Shown: positions 24,123 to 32,143 of the stretch, piece after piece
Position numbering within the stretch: the first letter of the stretch is position 1
Layout: each line of letters starts with the position of its first letter
Assembly: GCA_934635225.1 (NCBI GenBank)
Contig: CAKTYZ010000007.1
Coordinates: 1-64,000 of the forward strand
Reading direction: 5' to 3'
DNA length: 64,000 bases
Source of the DNA: an uncultured Kiritimatiellota bacterium
GTDB taxonomy: Bacteria; Verrucomicrobiota; Kiritimatiellia; RFP12; UBA1067
Notes under the pieces: model-generated
What the model saw: only the letters and a program-made list of their open reading frames with translations
What the model was told of the DNA's origin: nothing
Database searches by the model: none
Position numbers and translations under genes: made by a program

Positions 24123-25769
24123 ATGCCAATGACAAGGCGAGACTTTCTGCAGACGCTGACCGCTTCGGGTGCCGTCTCGTTTTTCGGCGGGTGCAGCCTT
24201 CCGGAGGCGCTGAAGGGCAAGTTTGCGCTCAATGCCTCAACCCTCCGGACCTACAAGCTGACGCTCGGCGAGCAAGTCCGTGCAGCGGTTGCCGGGGGCT
24301 TTTCGGGCTTCGAGCCGTGGATGGCGGACATCCGCGCCGCAAAGGAGGCCGGGGAACTGAAGGACATCGTCGCTTTTGCGCGAGACAATGGCCTGGAATT
24401 CGTCAACGGCATCGCATTCGGGCAATGGACGAACCCCGACCCGTCCGTGCGCGCGGCGGGGCTGGAGGAGACGAGGCGCGACATGGTGCTTCTCGCCGAG
24501 ATGGGGTGCCCGAACATCGCCGCGTCGATGTTCGGCGTCCACAGGCCGGGCTCGCCGATCCTCACGCATGAAGAGATCGCCGAGCGTTTCCGCGCGGTCT
24601 GCGACCTCGGCGACGCGTCGGGCGTGAAGCCGCTGTTGGAATACTGGGGCCATTCGGTCAACCTCCAGACGCTTGAAGACGCCCTGGACGTGTTGAAGAC
24701 GCTCGGACGAAACGACACGGCGCTGCTTGCGGACGTCTATCACGCCTATCGGGGCGGCAGTCGCTTCGGGTCCTTCGCGCGCCTGAAGGCTTCGCAGCTG
24801 CCCGTCTTGCACGTGAACGACTACACGTTCGCGAAGCCGCGCGAGACGCTCGTCGATGCCGACCGCGTGTGGCCCGGCGACGGCGCGGCGCCGTGGAAGA
24901 GCCTCTTCAAGACGCTTGACGGCATGGGTGCGACGCCATGGCTGTCAATAGAGCTTTTCAAACCGTCTTACTGCCAGACGACGCCGCGCGAGACGGCGCG
25001 TACGGGCGTGCGGAAGTTTGCGGGACTTGAGAAGAAGAACGCGCTTCAGCTCGGCGTCCAGATGTGGAGCGTCAATGACCTCTGGCGGCAAGATCCGGCC
25101 GGATCCCTGCGCAAGCTTCGTTCGATAGGCTACACGGGCGTGCAGTCTCTCGGCTTTTACTCGATGGACTGGAACGAGCTTGAGAAGATGCTGGACGGTG
25201 AAGGCCTGCGCATCGTGGACATGCCGTTTAAGGCTGAGATGGTCGAAACGCCAGACGGCTTCAGCCGTTTCGTCGAGTTCTGCCGTCGATTCAGGATAGA
25301 TTTCGTCTTTGAACCGTGGATCGGCTCGAAGAAGCTGGACAAGGGCTCGTGGCAGGCGCGCGTCGAAAAACTGGCGGGCTTCCGCGCGAAGTTTGCCGCC
25401 GTCGGCATCCGCACGGGATTCCACAACCACCAGATAGAGCTGACCACGAAGTTTGCGGACGGAAGTTGTCCGCTGGATCTCTTCGAGAAGGCAGGCGTGG
25501 ACTTCGAACTGGATGTCGGTCACGTGAAGCTTGCGGGCGACGATCCCGTCGTGTGGCTCCAGCGCCTTGCGGGGCGCGTGCCGTCCATCCACGCCAAACC
25601 GGGCGGTGGCCGCGCCGTTGGTGACGGAGACGATGCGAACGCGTGGGGATTGATTCTCCCCGAAGCCGCCGCCAGCGGCGCGAAGTGGGCCATCGTCGAA
25701 TGCGAGACGCGGCGCAACACCTTTGATGACGTAACGGAATCGGCTGTTTACCTGAAAGGAATCCTCTGA
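24123..25769 (+). CDS. Tat-exported protein with two xylose-isomerase-like TIM barrels
   Basis: Protein of 548 residues from ATG 24123 (ATG 24129 is possible). The N-terminus MTRRDFLQTLTASGAVSFFG followed by GC combines a twin-arginine motif with a lipobox, so it is a Tat-exported lipoprotein. It contains two copies of the AP-endonuclease-2/sugar phosphate isomerase barrel: residues about 45-310 (GFSGFEPW, LLEYWGHS, LHVNDYTF) and about 325-548 (LGVQMWSVNDLWRQDPAGSL, FHNHQIEL, DFELDVGHVKLAG). Family members normally have one such domain of about 280 residues. Metal-binding E, D and H positions are visible in both. The stop overlaps the next start at 25769. It probably epimerises or isomerises a sugar or inositol derivative in the periplasm. 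Confidence 0.7.
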   Translation: MPMTRRDFLQTLTASGAVSFFGGCSLPEALKGKFALNASTLRTYKLTLGEQVRAAVAGGFSGFEPWMADIRAAKEAGELKDIVAFARDNGLEFVNGIAFGQWTNPDPSVRAAGLEETRRDMVLLAEMGCPNIAASMFGVHRPGSPILTHEEIAERFRAVCDLGDASGVKPLLEYWGHSVNLQTLEDALDVLKTLGRNDTALLADVYHAYRGGSRFGSFARLKASQLPVLHVNDYTFAKPRETLVDADRVWPGDGAAPWKSLFKTLDGMGATPWLSIELFKPSYCQTTPRETARTGVRKFAGLEKKNALQLGVQMWSVNDLWRQDPAGSLRKLRSIGYTGVQSLGFYSMDWNELEKMLDGEGLRIVDMPFKAEMVETPDGFSRFVEFCRRFRIDFVFEPWIGSKKLDKGSWQARVEKLAGFRAKFAAVGIRTGFHNHQIELTTKFADGSCPLDLFEKAGVDFELDVGHVKLAGDDPVVWLQRLAGRVPSIHAKPGGGRAVGDGDDANAWGLILPEAAASGAKWAIVECETRRNTFDDVTESAVYLKGIL

Positions 25770-27196
25770 TGAAACTGAATCGCAGAGACTTTGTGAAGAG
25801 TTCGGCTTTTGCCACGTTATTCGCAGCGGGCGGATGCGCGACGGATGGGGGCATTCCGAACATTGTGGAAGTGCCCGTGGGGACGCCGCCTCCGAGCGGA
25901 CGGCTCAATCTGGCGATTGTCGGCTGTGGCGCGATGGGCGTCAGCAACTTGCGTCAACTGTGGAAAGATCCGCGCGTCCGCTTCGTCGCCGCGTGCGATC
26001 CGATTAAGGAGTCGCGCTTCCACGGCTACGATGCGAAGACGCTTCTTGGGCGCGACCCCGTGAAGCGCCTGATTGACGCAAAGTACCAGACGTCTGCGAC
26101 GAAGAGCGTTGCAGACTGGCGTGAGGTCATTGCCGATCCTGATGTGGACGCGGTGCTGGTCTCGACGGGCGACTACTGGCACGCGCTCATTTCGGCGGAG
26201 GCGATGAAGGCCGGCAAGCACGTCTATTGCCAGAAGCCGCTGACGCTTGGCGTCAACGAGGGCAAAGTCCTGCGCACAATCGCCGCGAAGACGGGCCGCA
26301 TCTTCCAGGTCGGTTCGCAGCAGCGCAGTGACGGGCGTTTCCGCCTTGCGGCAGAGCTCGTTCGCAATCATGCGCTTGGGGATTGCAAGAGCTGCACGAT
26401 CGGTCTCTGTTACGCGCACAACGACAGCCTCAAGAATGGCTATACGCGCGACTGCACGCCGCAGGGGATCCCCCCGTGGCTCGGCGACAAGGCGATGTGG
26501 GACCTCTACCTCGGGCCTGTCCGGCATTGGGAGAACGACGCCTACATTCCCGCCATTCACGCGCCCGTCTGCTGGCGCTGGAACTCGCGCACGGGTAACG
26601 GTTCGCTCGCGGACTGGGGGGCTCACCACATTGACATCCTGCAGTGGGCGCTTGGCTTGGACGCGACGGGCGGCCCGATCGCGATTGAGAACGTAAAGAC
26701 GGATCTGCGCGATCCCGTGCGCTGCAACCGGTATCTTGATCAGGCGGTGCATTATTCCTTTGACATCGTGTATGCGGACGGTTTCCGGGCACATGTCGGC
26801 GACGAGCAGACGATCGGACGAAACGGGCTTTGCTTTCATGGCGCAAAGGGAGACCTCTTTGTCTCGCGCAGCAAACTTGAAATGCCAGACGCGCTCAAGA
26901 ACTTCACGGAGAACGATTTGCGAGGACGCGACGTCCGGCTGTACTGCAACCCGGCGGCGAATGGCTCGCACGAGCTCGACTTCGTCGACGCGGTCTTCAC
27001 GGGCCGTCCGTGCGCGTGCCCGGTCGAAGTCGGCCATCGCAGCGCGACCATCTGCCATTTGGCGAACATTGCGGCGCACGCAGGCCGTTCGTCAGTGACA
27101 TGGGATCCGGCACGGGAAGTCTTCACGGGCGCATCCGCCGAGCTGAACGCAAAGCTGGATGTGCCGTATCTGAATGGCTGGAAGTTGGAGGCCTGA
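25769..27196 (+). CDS. Gfo/Idh/MocA family oxidoreductase, Tat lipoprotein
   Basis: Protein of 475 residues beginning MKLNRRDFVKSSAFATLFAA and then GGC, a twin-arginine signal with lipobox. The Rossmann motif LAIVGCGAMGVSNLR (about 48-62), DAVLVSTGDYWHA and the catalytic-type EKP equivalent CQKPLTLG follow, and then the C-terminal half with DWGAHHIDILQWALG. Such periplasmic NAD(P)-dependent enzymes are common in PVC bacteria and Bacteroidetes and oxidise or epimerise sugars, inositols or glycosides, sometimes with a bound cofactor. The start overlaps the last base of the preceding stop. The substrate is unknown; the neighbouring barrel protein is a likely partner. Confidence 0.8.
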   Translation: MKLNRRDFVKSSAFATLFAAGGCATDGGIPNIVEVPVGTPPPSGRLNLAIVGCGAMGVSNLRQLWKDPRVRFVAACDPIKESRFHGYDAKTLLGRDPVKRLIDAKYQTSATKSVADWREVIADPDVDAVLVSTGDYWHALISAEAMKAGKHVYCQKPLTLGVNEGKVLRTIAAKTGRIFQVGSQQRSDGRFRLAAELVRNHALGDCKSCTIGLCYAHNDSLKNGYTRDCTPQGIPPWLGDKAMWDLYLGPVRHWENDAYIPAIHAPVCWRWNSRTGNGSLADWGAHHIDILQWALGLDATGGPIAIENVKTDLRDPVRCNRYLDQAVHYSFDIVYADGFRAHVGDEQTIGRNGLCFHGAKGDLFVSRSKLEMPDALKNFTENDLRGRDVRLYCNPAANGSHELDFVDAVFTGRPCACPVEVGHRSATICHLANIAAHAGRSSVTWDPAREVFTGASAELNAKLDVPYLNGWKLEA

Positions 27197-27216
27197 ACAG
27201 GGAAGGGAGGTTGGAC

Positions 27217-28200
27217 ATGACGTCTTATGTTCTTCATGGGGGCGACGGCGCGGAACTTGAAGTCCTCGACTACGGAGGCAAGGTGAAGCGTCTCTCGGTT
27301 CCCGATCGCAACGGCATCTGCGAGAATGTCGCGCTTTCGCTCGACTTCTCGAAGCCCGGCTTCGGCGGCTCGCTTGTCGGGCGCTATGCGAACCGCATCG
27401 CGGACGGACGCTTCACGATCGACGGCGTTGTCTACAAACTGCCGACGAACATTGCGCCGGACGGCCTGCCGTGTCTGCTGCACGGAGGCCCGACGGGCTT
27501 TCACGACAAGATCTGGGCGGCGCGGCCGTTTGTGGACCCGGACGAAAACGAGGCGTTGGAACTGCGCCTGACGAGTCCGGATGGCGAAGGCGGCTTCCCC
27601 GGCACGCTGTCTGTCACGTGCGTCTATACCTTCACGAAAGCGAATGTCTGGCGCATCGAATGGACGGCGACGACGGATCGTCCGACGCCCGTGAACTTCA
27701 CGCACCACGTCTACTTCAATCTCAGCGGCGAGGCGCGGCGTCCGGTCGACGCTTCGACGGTCACGCTCTTGGCGGACGCCTACACGCCGACGGGCGTCGG
27801 GCAGATCACGACAGGCGAGATTGTCCCGGTCGCCGGGACGGACTTCGACTTCACGGCGCCGCAGGTCGTCAGTGCGCGGCGCAATGGACAGTATGACCAC
27901 AATTGGGCGCTGCGGTCGCAGGACGGTTCATTGGCTTGCGCGGCAATCGCCGAGGAGGACGGTTCGGGCCGTCGGCTGGAGACTTGGACGACCGAGCGCG
28001 GCCTGCAGTTCTATGCGGGCGGCGCATTGGGCGCACAACTGAAGGACCAGTTCGGGCGTGCGCTCTTCCCGTTTGCCGGCTACGCCTTTGAGACGCAGGC
28101 TTATCCTGATTCCGTCAACAAGCCGAATTGGCCCGATACGGTTCTCCGTCCCGGGCAGATCTTCCGCTCGACAACCGAATATCGCTTTTTTGCCAAATGA
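27217..28200 (+). CDS. galM: Aldose 1-epimerase
   Basis: Protein of 327 residues; ATG 27217 follows GGGAGG. It has the galactose mutarotase pattern: GGKVKRLSVPDRNG, FGGSLVGRYANRIADGRF, CLLHGGPTGFHDKIW with the first histidine, NFTHHVYFNLSG with the second, and the C-terminal glutamate in YAFETQAYPDS. It interconverts alpha and beta anomers of free aldoses in the cytoplasm, which speeds use of the sugar released by the upstream GH30. No signal peptide is present. The much longer in-frame extension is antisense-like read-through of the previous gene. Confidence 0.88.
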   Translation: MTSYVLHGGDGAELEVLDYGGKVKRLSVPDRNGICENVALSLDFSKPGFGGSLVGRYANRIADGRFTIDGVVYKLPTNIAPDGLPCLLHGGPTGFHDKIWAARPFVDPDENEALELRLTSPDGEGGFPGTLSVTCVYTFTKANVWRIEWTATTDRPTPVNFTHHVYFNLSGEARRPVDASTVTLLADAYTPTGVGQITTGEIVPVAGTDFDFTAPQVVSARRNGQYDHNWALRSQDGSLACAAIAEEDGSGRRLETWTTERGLQFYAGGALGAQLKDQFGRALFPFAGYAFETQAYPDSVNKPNWPDTVLRPGQIFRSTTEYRFFAK

Positions 28201-28213
28201 AAGGAAAAACAAA

Positions 28214-29059
28214 ATGAACCTTCGGATTCCCCTGAAGCCCGTGCAGGGCTACAACAAGATCTTTGACGTTGGCGAGTACAAGATGGAGCTGACGAAATTC
28301 GGTCTCCTCAAGCTCGCGAAAGGCACGTCCTACGCGGGCGAGACCGACGAGACCGAAGTCGCGTTCGTCCTTATGGGCGGGAGTTTCGCGGCAAAGGGCG
28401 ACGGCTGGTCGTTTGAGGTGACGGACGGGCGCAAGAGCCCGTTCACGGGCAAGCCCCACTGCCTGTACCTGCCGCGCCGCACGCGCTACGCGATCACCGC
28501 GCTCAGCGACGTTGAACTTGCCTACAACGGATCTCCCGTGACGCGCGACACCGCGAAGCCGACGCTCATCAAGCCTGAGGACACGCGGCACATTGCGCTT
28601 GGCAAGGACAACTGGACGCGCACGTCCGAGATCATCCTTGACGAGAAGTTCGACTCCGAGCATTTCTACATCGGCGAGGGCATGATTCCGTCCGGCAACT
28701 GGTCTGGCTATCCGAGCCACCGTCACGACGTCAACAACCCGCCGGCTGAACTCGACATGGAAGAGACCTATTTCTATCTTTTTGACAAGGTTGGCGCGGG
28801 CGCGGGGGAACCGAACGAAGGCTTTGGCTTCCAGAGCGTCTACACGCCAGAAGGGGTTGTCGCGCCGAAGTTCGGCGAGCGCCTGAATGAGGCGTATCGC
28901 GTCTCGAGCTACGACACGGTCGCGATTGCCGAAGGGTATCATCCGCTTGTCGGCGCACCGGGCTACAATATGTATTACCTTTGGACTATGGCTGGCAATC
29001 AGGGGCGCGGACTCATCTCTTCGATGGACTCCGCCCACGCTTGGGTGAAGAACGCCTAA
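28214..29059 (+). CDS. iolB: IolB-like 5-deoxy-glucuronate isomerase
   Basis: Protein of 281 residues; ATG 28214 has AAAGGA upstream. Two cupin-like halves are seen. GEGMIPSGNWSGYPSHRHD with EETYFYLFDK (E) gives the metal site, and NMYYLWTMAG is a typical IolB ending. IolB converts 5-deoxy-glucuronate to 2-deoxy-5-keto-gluconate in inositol degradation; KduI-type uronate isomerases are related. No other iol genes occur in the window, but the barrel and Gfo/Idh proteins of this operon resemble inositol enzymes, so an inositol or uronate route is plausible. It is the last gene of the operon. Confidence 0.75.
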   Translation: MNLRIPLKPVQGYNKIFDVGEYKMELTKFGLLKLAKGTSYAGETDETEVAFVLMGGSFAAKGDGWSFEVTDGRKSPFTGKPHCLYLPRRTRYAITALSDVELAYNGSPVTRDTAKPTLIKPEDTRHIALGKDNWTRTSEIILDEKFDSEHFYIGEGMIPSGNWSGYPSHRHDVNNPPAELDMEETYFYLFDKVGAGAGEPNEGFGFQSVYTPEGVVAPKFGERLNEAYRVSSYDTVAIAEGYHPLVGAPGYNMYYLWTMAGNQGRGLISSMDSAHAWVKNA

Positions 29060-29070
29060 TCAATTACCCT

Positions 29071-29092
29071 ACGGCCAGAGAGGAAGGGCCGT
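29071..29092 (+). terminator. Possible stem-loop after iolB
   Basis: ACGGCC (29071-29076) pairs with GGCCGT (29087-29092) over a 10-base purine loop, 11 bases after the iolB stop. There is no T-run, so termination is uncertain. Confidence 0.3.
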
Positions 29093-29126
29093 CTCCGGCG
29101 AGAGGAGGGGACCGCAACGAGGCGCG

Positions 29127-29155
29127 TTGACGGTGGGCGTTGGATTTGCTATACT
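29127..29155 (+). promoter_or_regulatory. Promoter of the secreted protein gene at 29198
   Basis: TTGACG (29127-29132), a 17-base spacer and TATACT (29150-29155) preceded by TGC: close to the sigma-70 consensus and with the extended -10 seen elsewhere. Confidence 0.7.
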
Positions 29156-29197
29156 TTGTCCCAAACAAGGCATTTTGTAGCTTTTGAGTTTCAATTT

Positions 29198-30016
29198 ATG
29201 AGAAAAGTTTTGTCAACGATGTTGTTGCTTGGTGCGGTGACAGCAGGGGCTTTCCCCGAGATTCCGCGTGAGAGCGGCAAGGCGCTCGGTGTGACGAAAG
29301 GACGCGCCTTTTCCGAAGGCCTTGTTTTCGTGAACGGCAAGTTCATTCCGCCGCCGTATCAGGTCGAGCGGTGGGGCACGGGGATTCGGATCAATCGAAT
29401 CCCCGTGACGGGACAGGTTGTGGACTGGACGGAGTTCTTGAAGACGCAAGTAGGGGTCAAGGCCGAGGTCCTGACGGAGCCGGCCGGTCCTCAGGCTGCT
29501 ACGCCCGAACCGGTTTCAGCTTCGACAGCGAATGACGAGGACGACATCTCCCTTGATGACCTCTTTGACGACAATCCGTTGCCCAAGAAGCCGAAGAAAG
29601 TGAAGCCTGCCACGCCGAAAACGACCGTTTCCTATTCGTTTGAGGGAGAATTCGTCAAGAATGAGGCCGTGCAGACGCTTGTCAAGAAAGTCAACGCCGC
29701 GCGGACCGAAATAGACCGCACGCTTCGGAGCGGGGGGTTCATTTGTTTTGGCGATCGTTATGCGCGTATTGTCGGCGATGCGCGGGCGGCCTCCAAACTC
29801 CTTGCCGTCCTGCCCGAACTTCAGATGAAGTCCGAGACTTCCGATTCGTTTCGCGCAGGAGCGCGCGCGGCACACCTTGTCTATCTCAACGAGTTCGTCT
29901 GTGACGAGCTTTATCGCAACCGCATCGATTATCTCTTGCTGCAGAAGCATCGGCAGAAGCTCCGTCAAGATCAAGAATGGCGGACGATGATGGAAGCTCC
30001 GAAACCCCTGTTCTAA
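29198..30016 (+). CDS. Hypothetical secreted protein
   Basis: Protein of 272 residues with a signal peptide (MRKVLSTMLLLGAVTAGAFP). I start at ATG 29198, at the signal; the in-frame codons from 29156 lie next to the -10 box. Residues about 40-75 (FVNGKFIPPPYQVERWGTGI, RINRIPVTG) form an N-terminal module, then an acidic linker (NDEDDISLDDLFDDN) and a Lys/Pro stretch, and a helical C-terminal half. No family recognised. Its gene ends 17 bases before the aminotransferase ATG, so it leads a long transcription unit of housekeeping genes. Confidence 0.5.
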   Translation: MRKVLSTMLLLGAVTAGAFPEIPRESGKALGVTKGRAFSEGLVFVNGKFIPPPYQVERWGTGIRINRIPVTGQVVDWTEFLKTQVGVKAEVLTEPAGPQAATPEPVSASTANDEDDISLDDLFDDNPLPKKPKKVKPATPKTTVSYSFEGEFVKNEAVQTLVKKVNAARTEIDRTLRSGGFICFGDRYARIVGDARAASKLLAVLPELQMKSETSDSFRAGARAAHLVYLNEFVCDELYRNRIDYLLLQKHRQKLRQDQEWRTMMEAPKPLF

Positions 30017-30033
30017 ATCTAAAGGTTCTTTTG

Positions 30034-31308
30034 ATGAACAAACTCGCGAAGCAACTCAACCGGGCGCTTGGCCCTGCGGTGGATTTCCTTTCCGCTGAAG
30101 GGAAACGCATGTATTTCCCTTATGGCGGCATTCTCGGCCAAGGCAGCGAAGCCAAAGGCTGCGCCATCAACGCAACGATTGGCATGGCTTTTGAAGAGGA
30201 TGGCTCTCCGCTCGTCATGGACTGCTTCTCGAAAAACGTCCCGTTGGGGCGCAAGGCATTCCTCTACGCCGGAAGCTTCGGGTTGCCCGCAGTGCGTGAA
30301 CAGTGGCGTGCGATGGAACTGAAGAAGAACCCGTCTCTTAAGAATGTCCGCTATTCGAATCCCGTCGTCACGAACGCGCTTACCCACGGGTTGCGCATTG
30401 CGGCGGAACTCTTTGCCGGCACAAAGGACGAGTTGGTCATCCCCGATCTTTTTTGGGACAACTACGAATTGGTCTTCCAGGAGGCTGTCGGCTGCAAAGT
30501 CCGGCACTTCAACACCTTCAAGCGCGGGCATTTTGACGCGGCGGCAATGAAGGCGGCGCTGCTTGCGCCTAGTGCGAAGAAACTGCTGATTCTCAACTTC
30601 CCGAACAACCCGACGGGCTATACCGCGACATTTGACGACGCGAAGAAGATCGTTTCCGCCGTCCGTGCGGCGGCGAAGGCCGGGAAGAAGGTCATCGTCA
30701 TTCTTGATGACGCCTACTTTGGTCTCGTCTACGAAAAGGGCATTCATGGCGAATCGCTCTTTGCGGACTTTGCGACGCTGGATCCCAATGTCCTCGCCGT
30801 CAAGCTCGACGGCACGACGAAGGAGGACTATGTCTGGGGGTTGCGCGTCGGCTTCATCTCCTTTGCGTTCAAAGGCGCGACGGACGAGCAGCTCAAGGCC
30901 CTTGAAGCGAAGGCCGCCGGCAATGTCCGTTCGGCGATCTCCAATGTCTCCTCGATAGGCCAGCATCTGGCAATTGCCGCGTATTCGGATGCGCGGTATG
31001 ACGAGCAGAAGAAGCTGAAATACAATGTGTTGCGCGCGCGTTACGATGAGATTCGCCGCATTCTCTCCGCGCATCCTGAGTATGACAAGCTGTTCGAGGT
31101 CATGCCGTTCAATTCGGGCTACTTCATGTGCGTGAAGCCGCGTGGCGTGGAGGCCGAGAAGGTTCGCCAGCGGTTGATCGCGAACTACTCGACGGGGACA
31201 ATCGTCCTTTCGGGGCTGATTCGTCTGGCGTTCTCGACAATCCCGAAGGCAAAGCTGGCGCAGTTGTTTGCGAACGTGGCCTCGGCGATTGCCGACTTGA
31301 GAGGCTGA
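30034..31308 (+). CDS. PLP-dependent class I/II aminotransferase
   Basis: Protein of 424 residues; ATG 30034 has AAAGG upstream. Fold-type I aminotransferase motifs are present: LLILNFPNNPTGYTAT (the Asn that contacts PLP), VIVILDDAYFGLVYE (Asp and Tyr), and a lysine in LAVKLDGTTKEDYVWGLRVG where the family has its Schiff-base lysine followed by an arginine. A C-terminal arginine in LIRLAFSTIP would bind the substrate carboxylate. The reaction is amino transfer between an amino acid and a keto acid; the substrate cannot be read from sequence. It resembles the aspartate-type group with an unusual N-terminus (YFPYGGILGQGSEAKG). ispE begins 5 bases after it. Confidence 0.75.
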   Translation: MNKLAKQLNRALGPAVDFLSAEGKRMYFPYGGILGQGSEAKGCAINATIGMAFEEDGSPLVMDCFSKNVPLGRKAFLYAGSFGLPAVREQWRAMELKKNPSLKNVRYSNPVVTNALTHGLRIAAELFAGTKDELVIPDLFWDNYELVFQEAVGCKVRHFNTFKRGHFDAAAMKAALLAPSAKKLLILNFPNNPTGYTATFDDAKKIVSAVRAAAKAGKKVIVILDDAYFGLVYEKGIHGESLFADFATLDPNVLAVKLDGTTKEDYVWGLRVGFISFAFKGATDEQLKALEAKAAGNVRSAISNVSSIGQHLAIAAYSDARYDEQKKLKYNVLRARYDEIRRILSAHPEYDKLFEVMPFNSGYFMCVKPRGVEAEKVRQRLIANYSTGTIVLSGLIRLAFSTIPKAKLAQLFANVASAIADLRG

Positions 31309-31312
31309 GGCG

Positions 31313-32143
31313 TTGCAAGTCGAAGCTCACGCGAAGATCAACCTCACGCTTGAGGTCTACGGACGGCGTGCGGATGGGTATCACACGTTGCGTTCGCTCG
31401 TCCAGCCAATTGTTCTTGCGGACACGCTTGAGATCGATTGGTCAGATGACGCTTTGATCCGAACGGACACGGGTTATGGGGAAAAGGACCTGATTGTCCG
31501 GGCTGCGTTGGCCTTGCGCATGGCGTATCCGACGGCGACAACGTCTCGGGGCGTGAATGTCCGTGTCACTAAGCGCATTCCGGCGGGTGGCGGACTTGGA
31601 GGCGGAAGCGCCGATGCCGCGGCCGTCTTGTGCGCGTTGAATGACCTTTGGAGGCTCGGTCTCTCGCCGGCAGAGCTTGCGGCCGTTGGCGCGACGGTTG
31701 GCTGTGATATTCCCGCGCTGGTCCTCGCCCAGCAGTTGCGCACGCCGGTTTGGATGGAGGGACGCGGTGAATGCGTGCGCCCCGCGAAGCCCCGACAGGC
31801 TTCGGGAAAACAGTTCCTGATCTTGGCCTATCCGGGCGTCTCATCGTCCACGGCCGAGGTCTTTTCCCGTTGTGTGCCGCGAACAGAGCCGACGACGGTG
31901 CCTGTCAATGACCTTCAGGCCGCGGCGTGCGCGTTGCATCCGGAAATTGCGATGGCGCTTGCGGCATTGGTCGCGGCTGGCGCGTCCGACGTGTTGATGA
32001 GTGGTTCGGGGTCCGTTGTCTACGGATTTGCGGCGGATGAGCCGGAGGCACAGGCGATCGCGGCACAGATGCGGACTCATGGATGCAAGGCCTGGGTGAC
32101 GTCAGCTCTCGGACAGGCGGAGGAATCACGTGTTAGACTTTAG
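31313..32143 (+). CDS. ispE: 4-diphosphocytidyl-2-C-methyl-D-erythritol kinase
   Basis: Protein of 276 residues starting at TTG 31313 behind GAGG. It phosphorylates CDP-methylerythritol, the fourth step of the MEP isoprenoid pathway, in the cytoplasm. It begins VEAHAKINLTLEVYGRRADG, the IspE-specific motif, has the GHMP kinase ATP loop PAGGGLGGGSADAAA (about 90-104), and the C-terminal VLMSGSGSVVYGF. Its length fits the family. The stop lies 14 bases inside the following ABC-F gene. The start codon is rare, but no better one exists before the AKINLTL motif. Confidence 0.93.
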   Translation: MQVEAHAKINLTLEVYGRRADGYHTLRSLVQPIVLADTLEIDWSDDALIRTDTGYGEKDLIVRAALALRMAYPTATTSRGVNVRVTKRIPAGGGLGGGSADAAAVLCALNDLWRLGLSPAELAAVGATVGCDIPALVLAQQLRTPVWMEGRGECVRPAKPRQASGKQFLILAYPGVSSSTAEVFSRCVPRTEPTTVPVNDLQAAACALHPEIAMALAALVAAGASDVLMSGSGSVVYGFAADEPEAQAIAAQMRTHGCKAWVTSALGQAEESRVRL

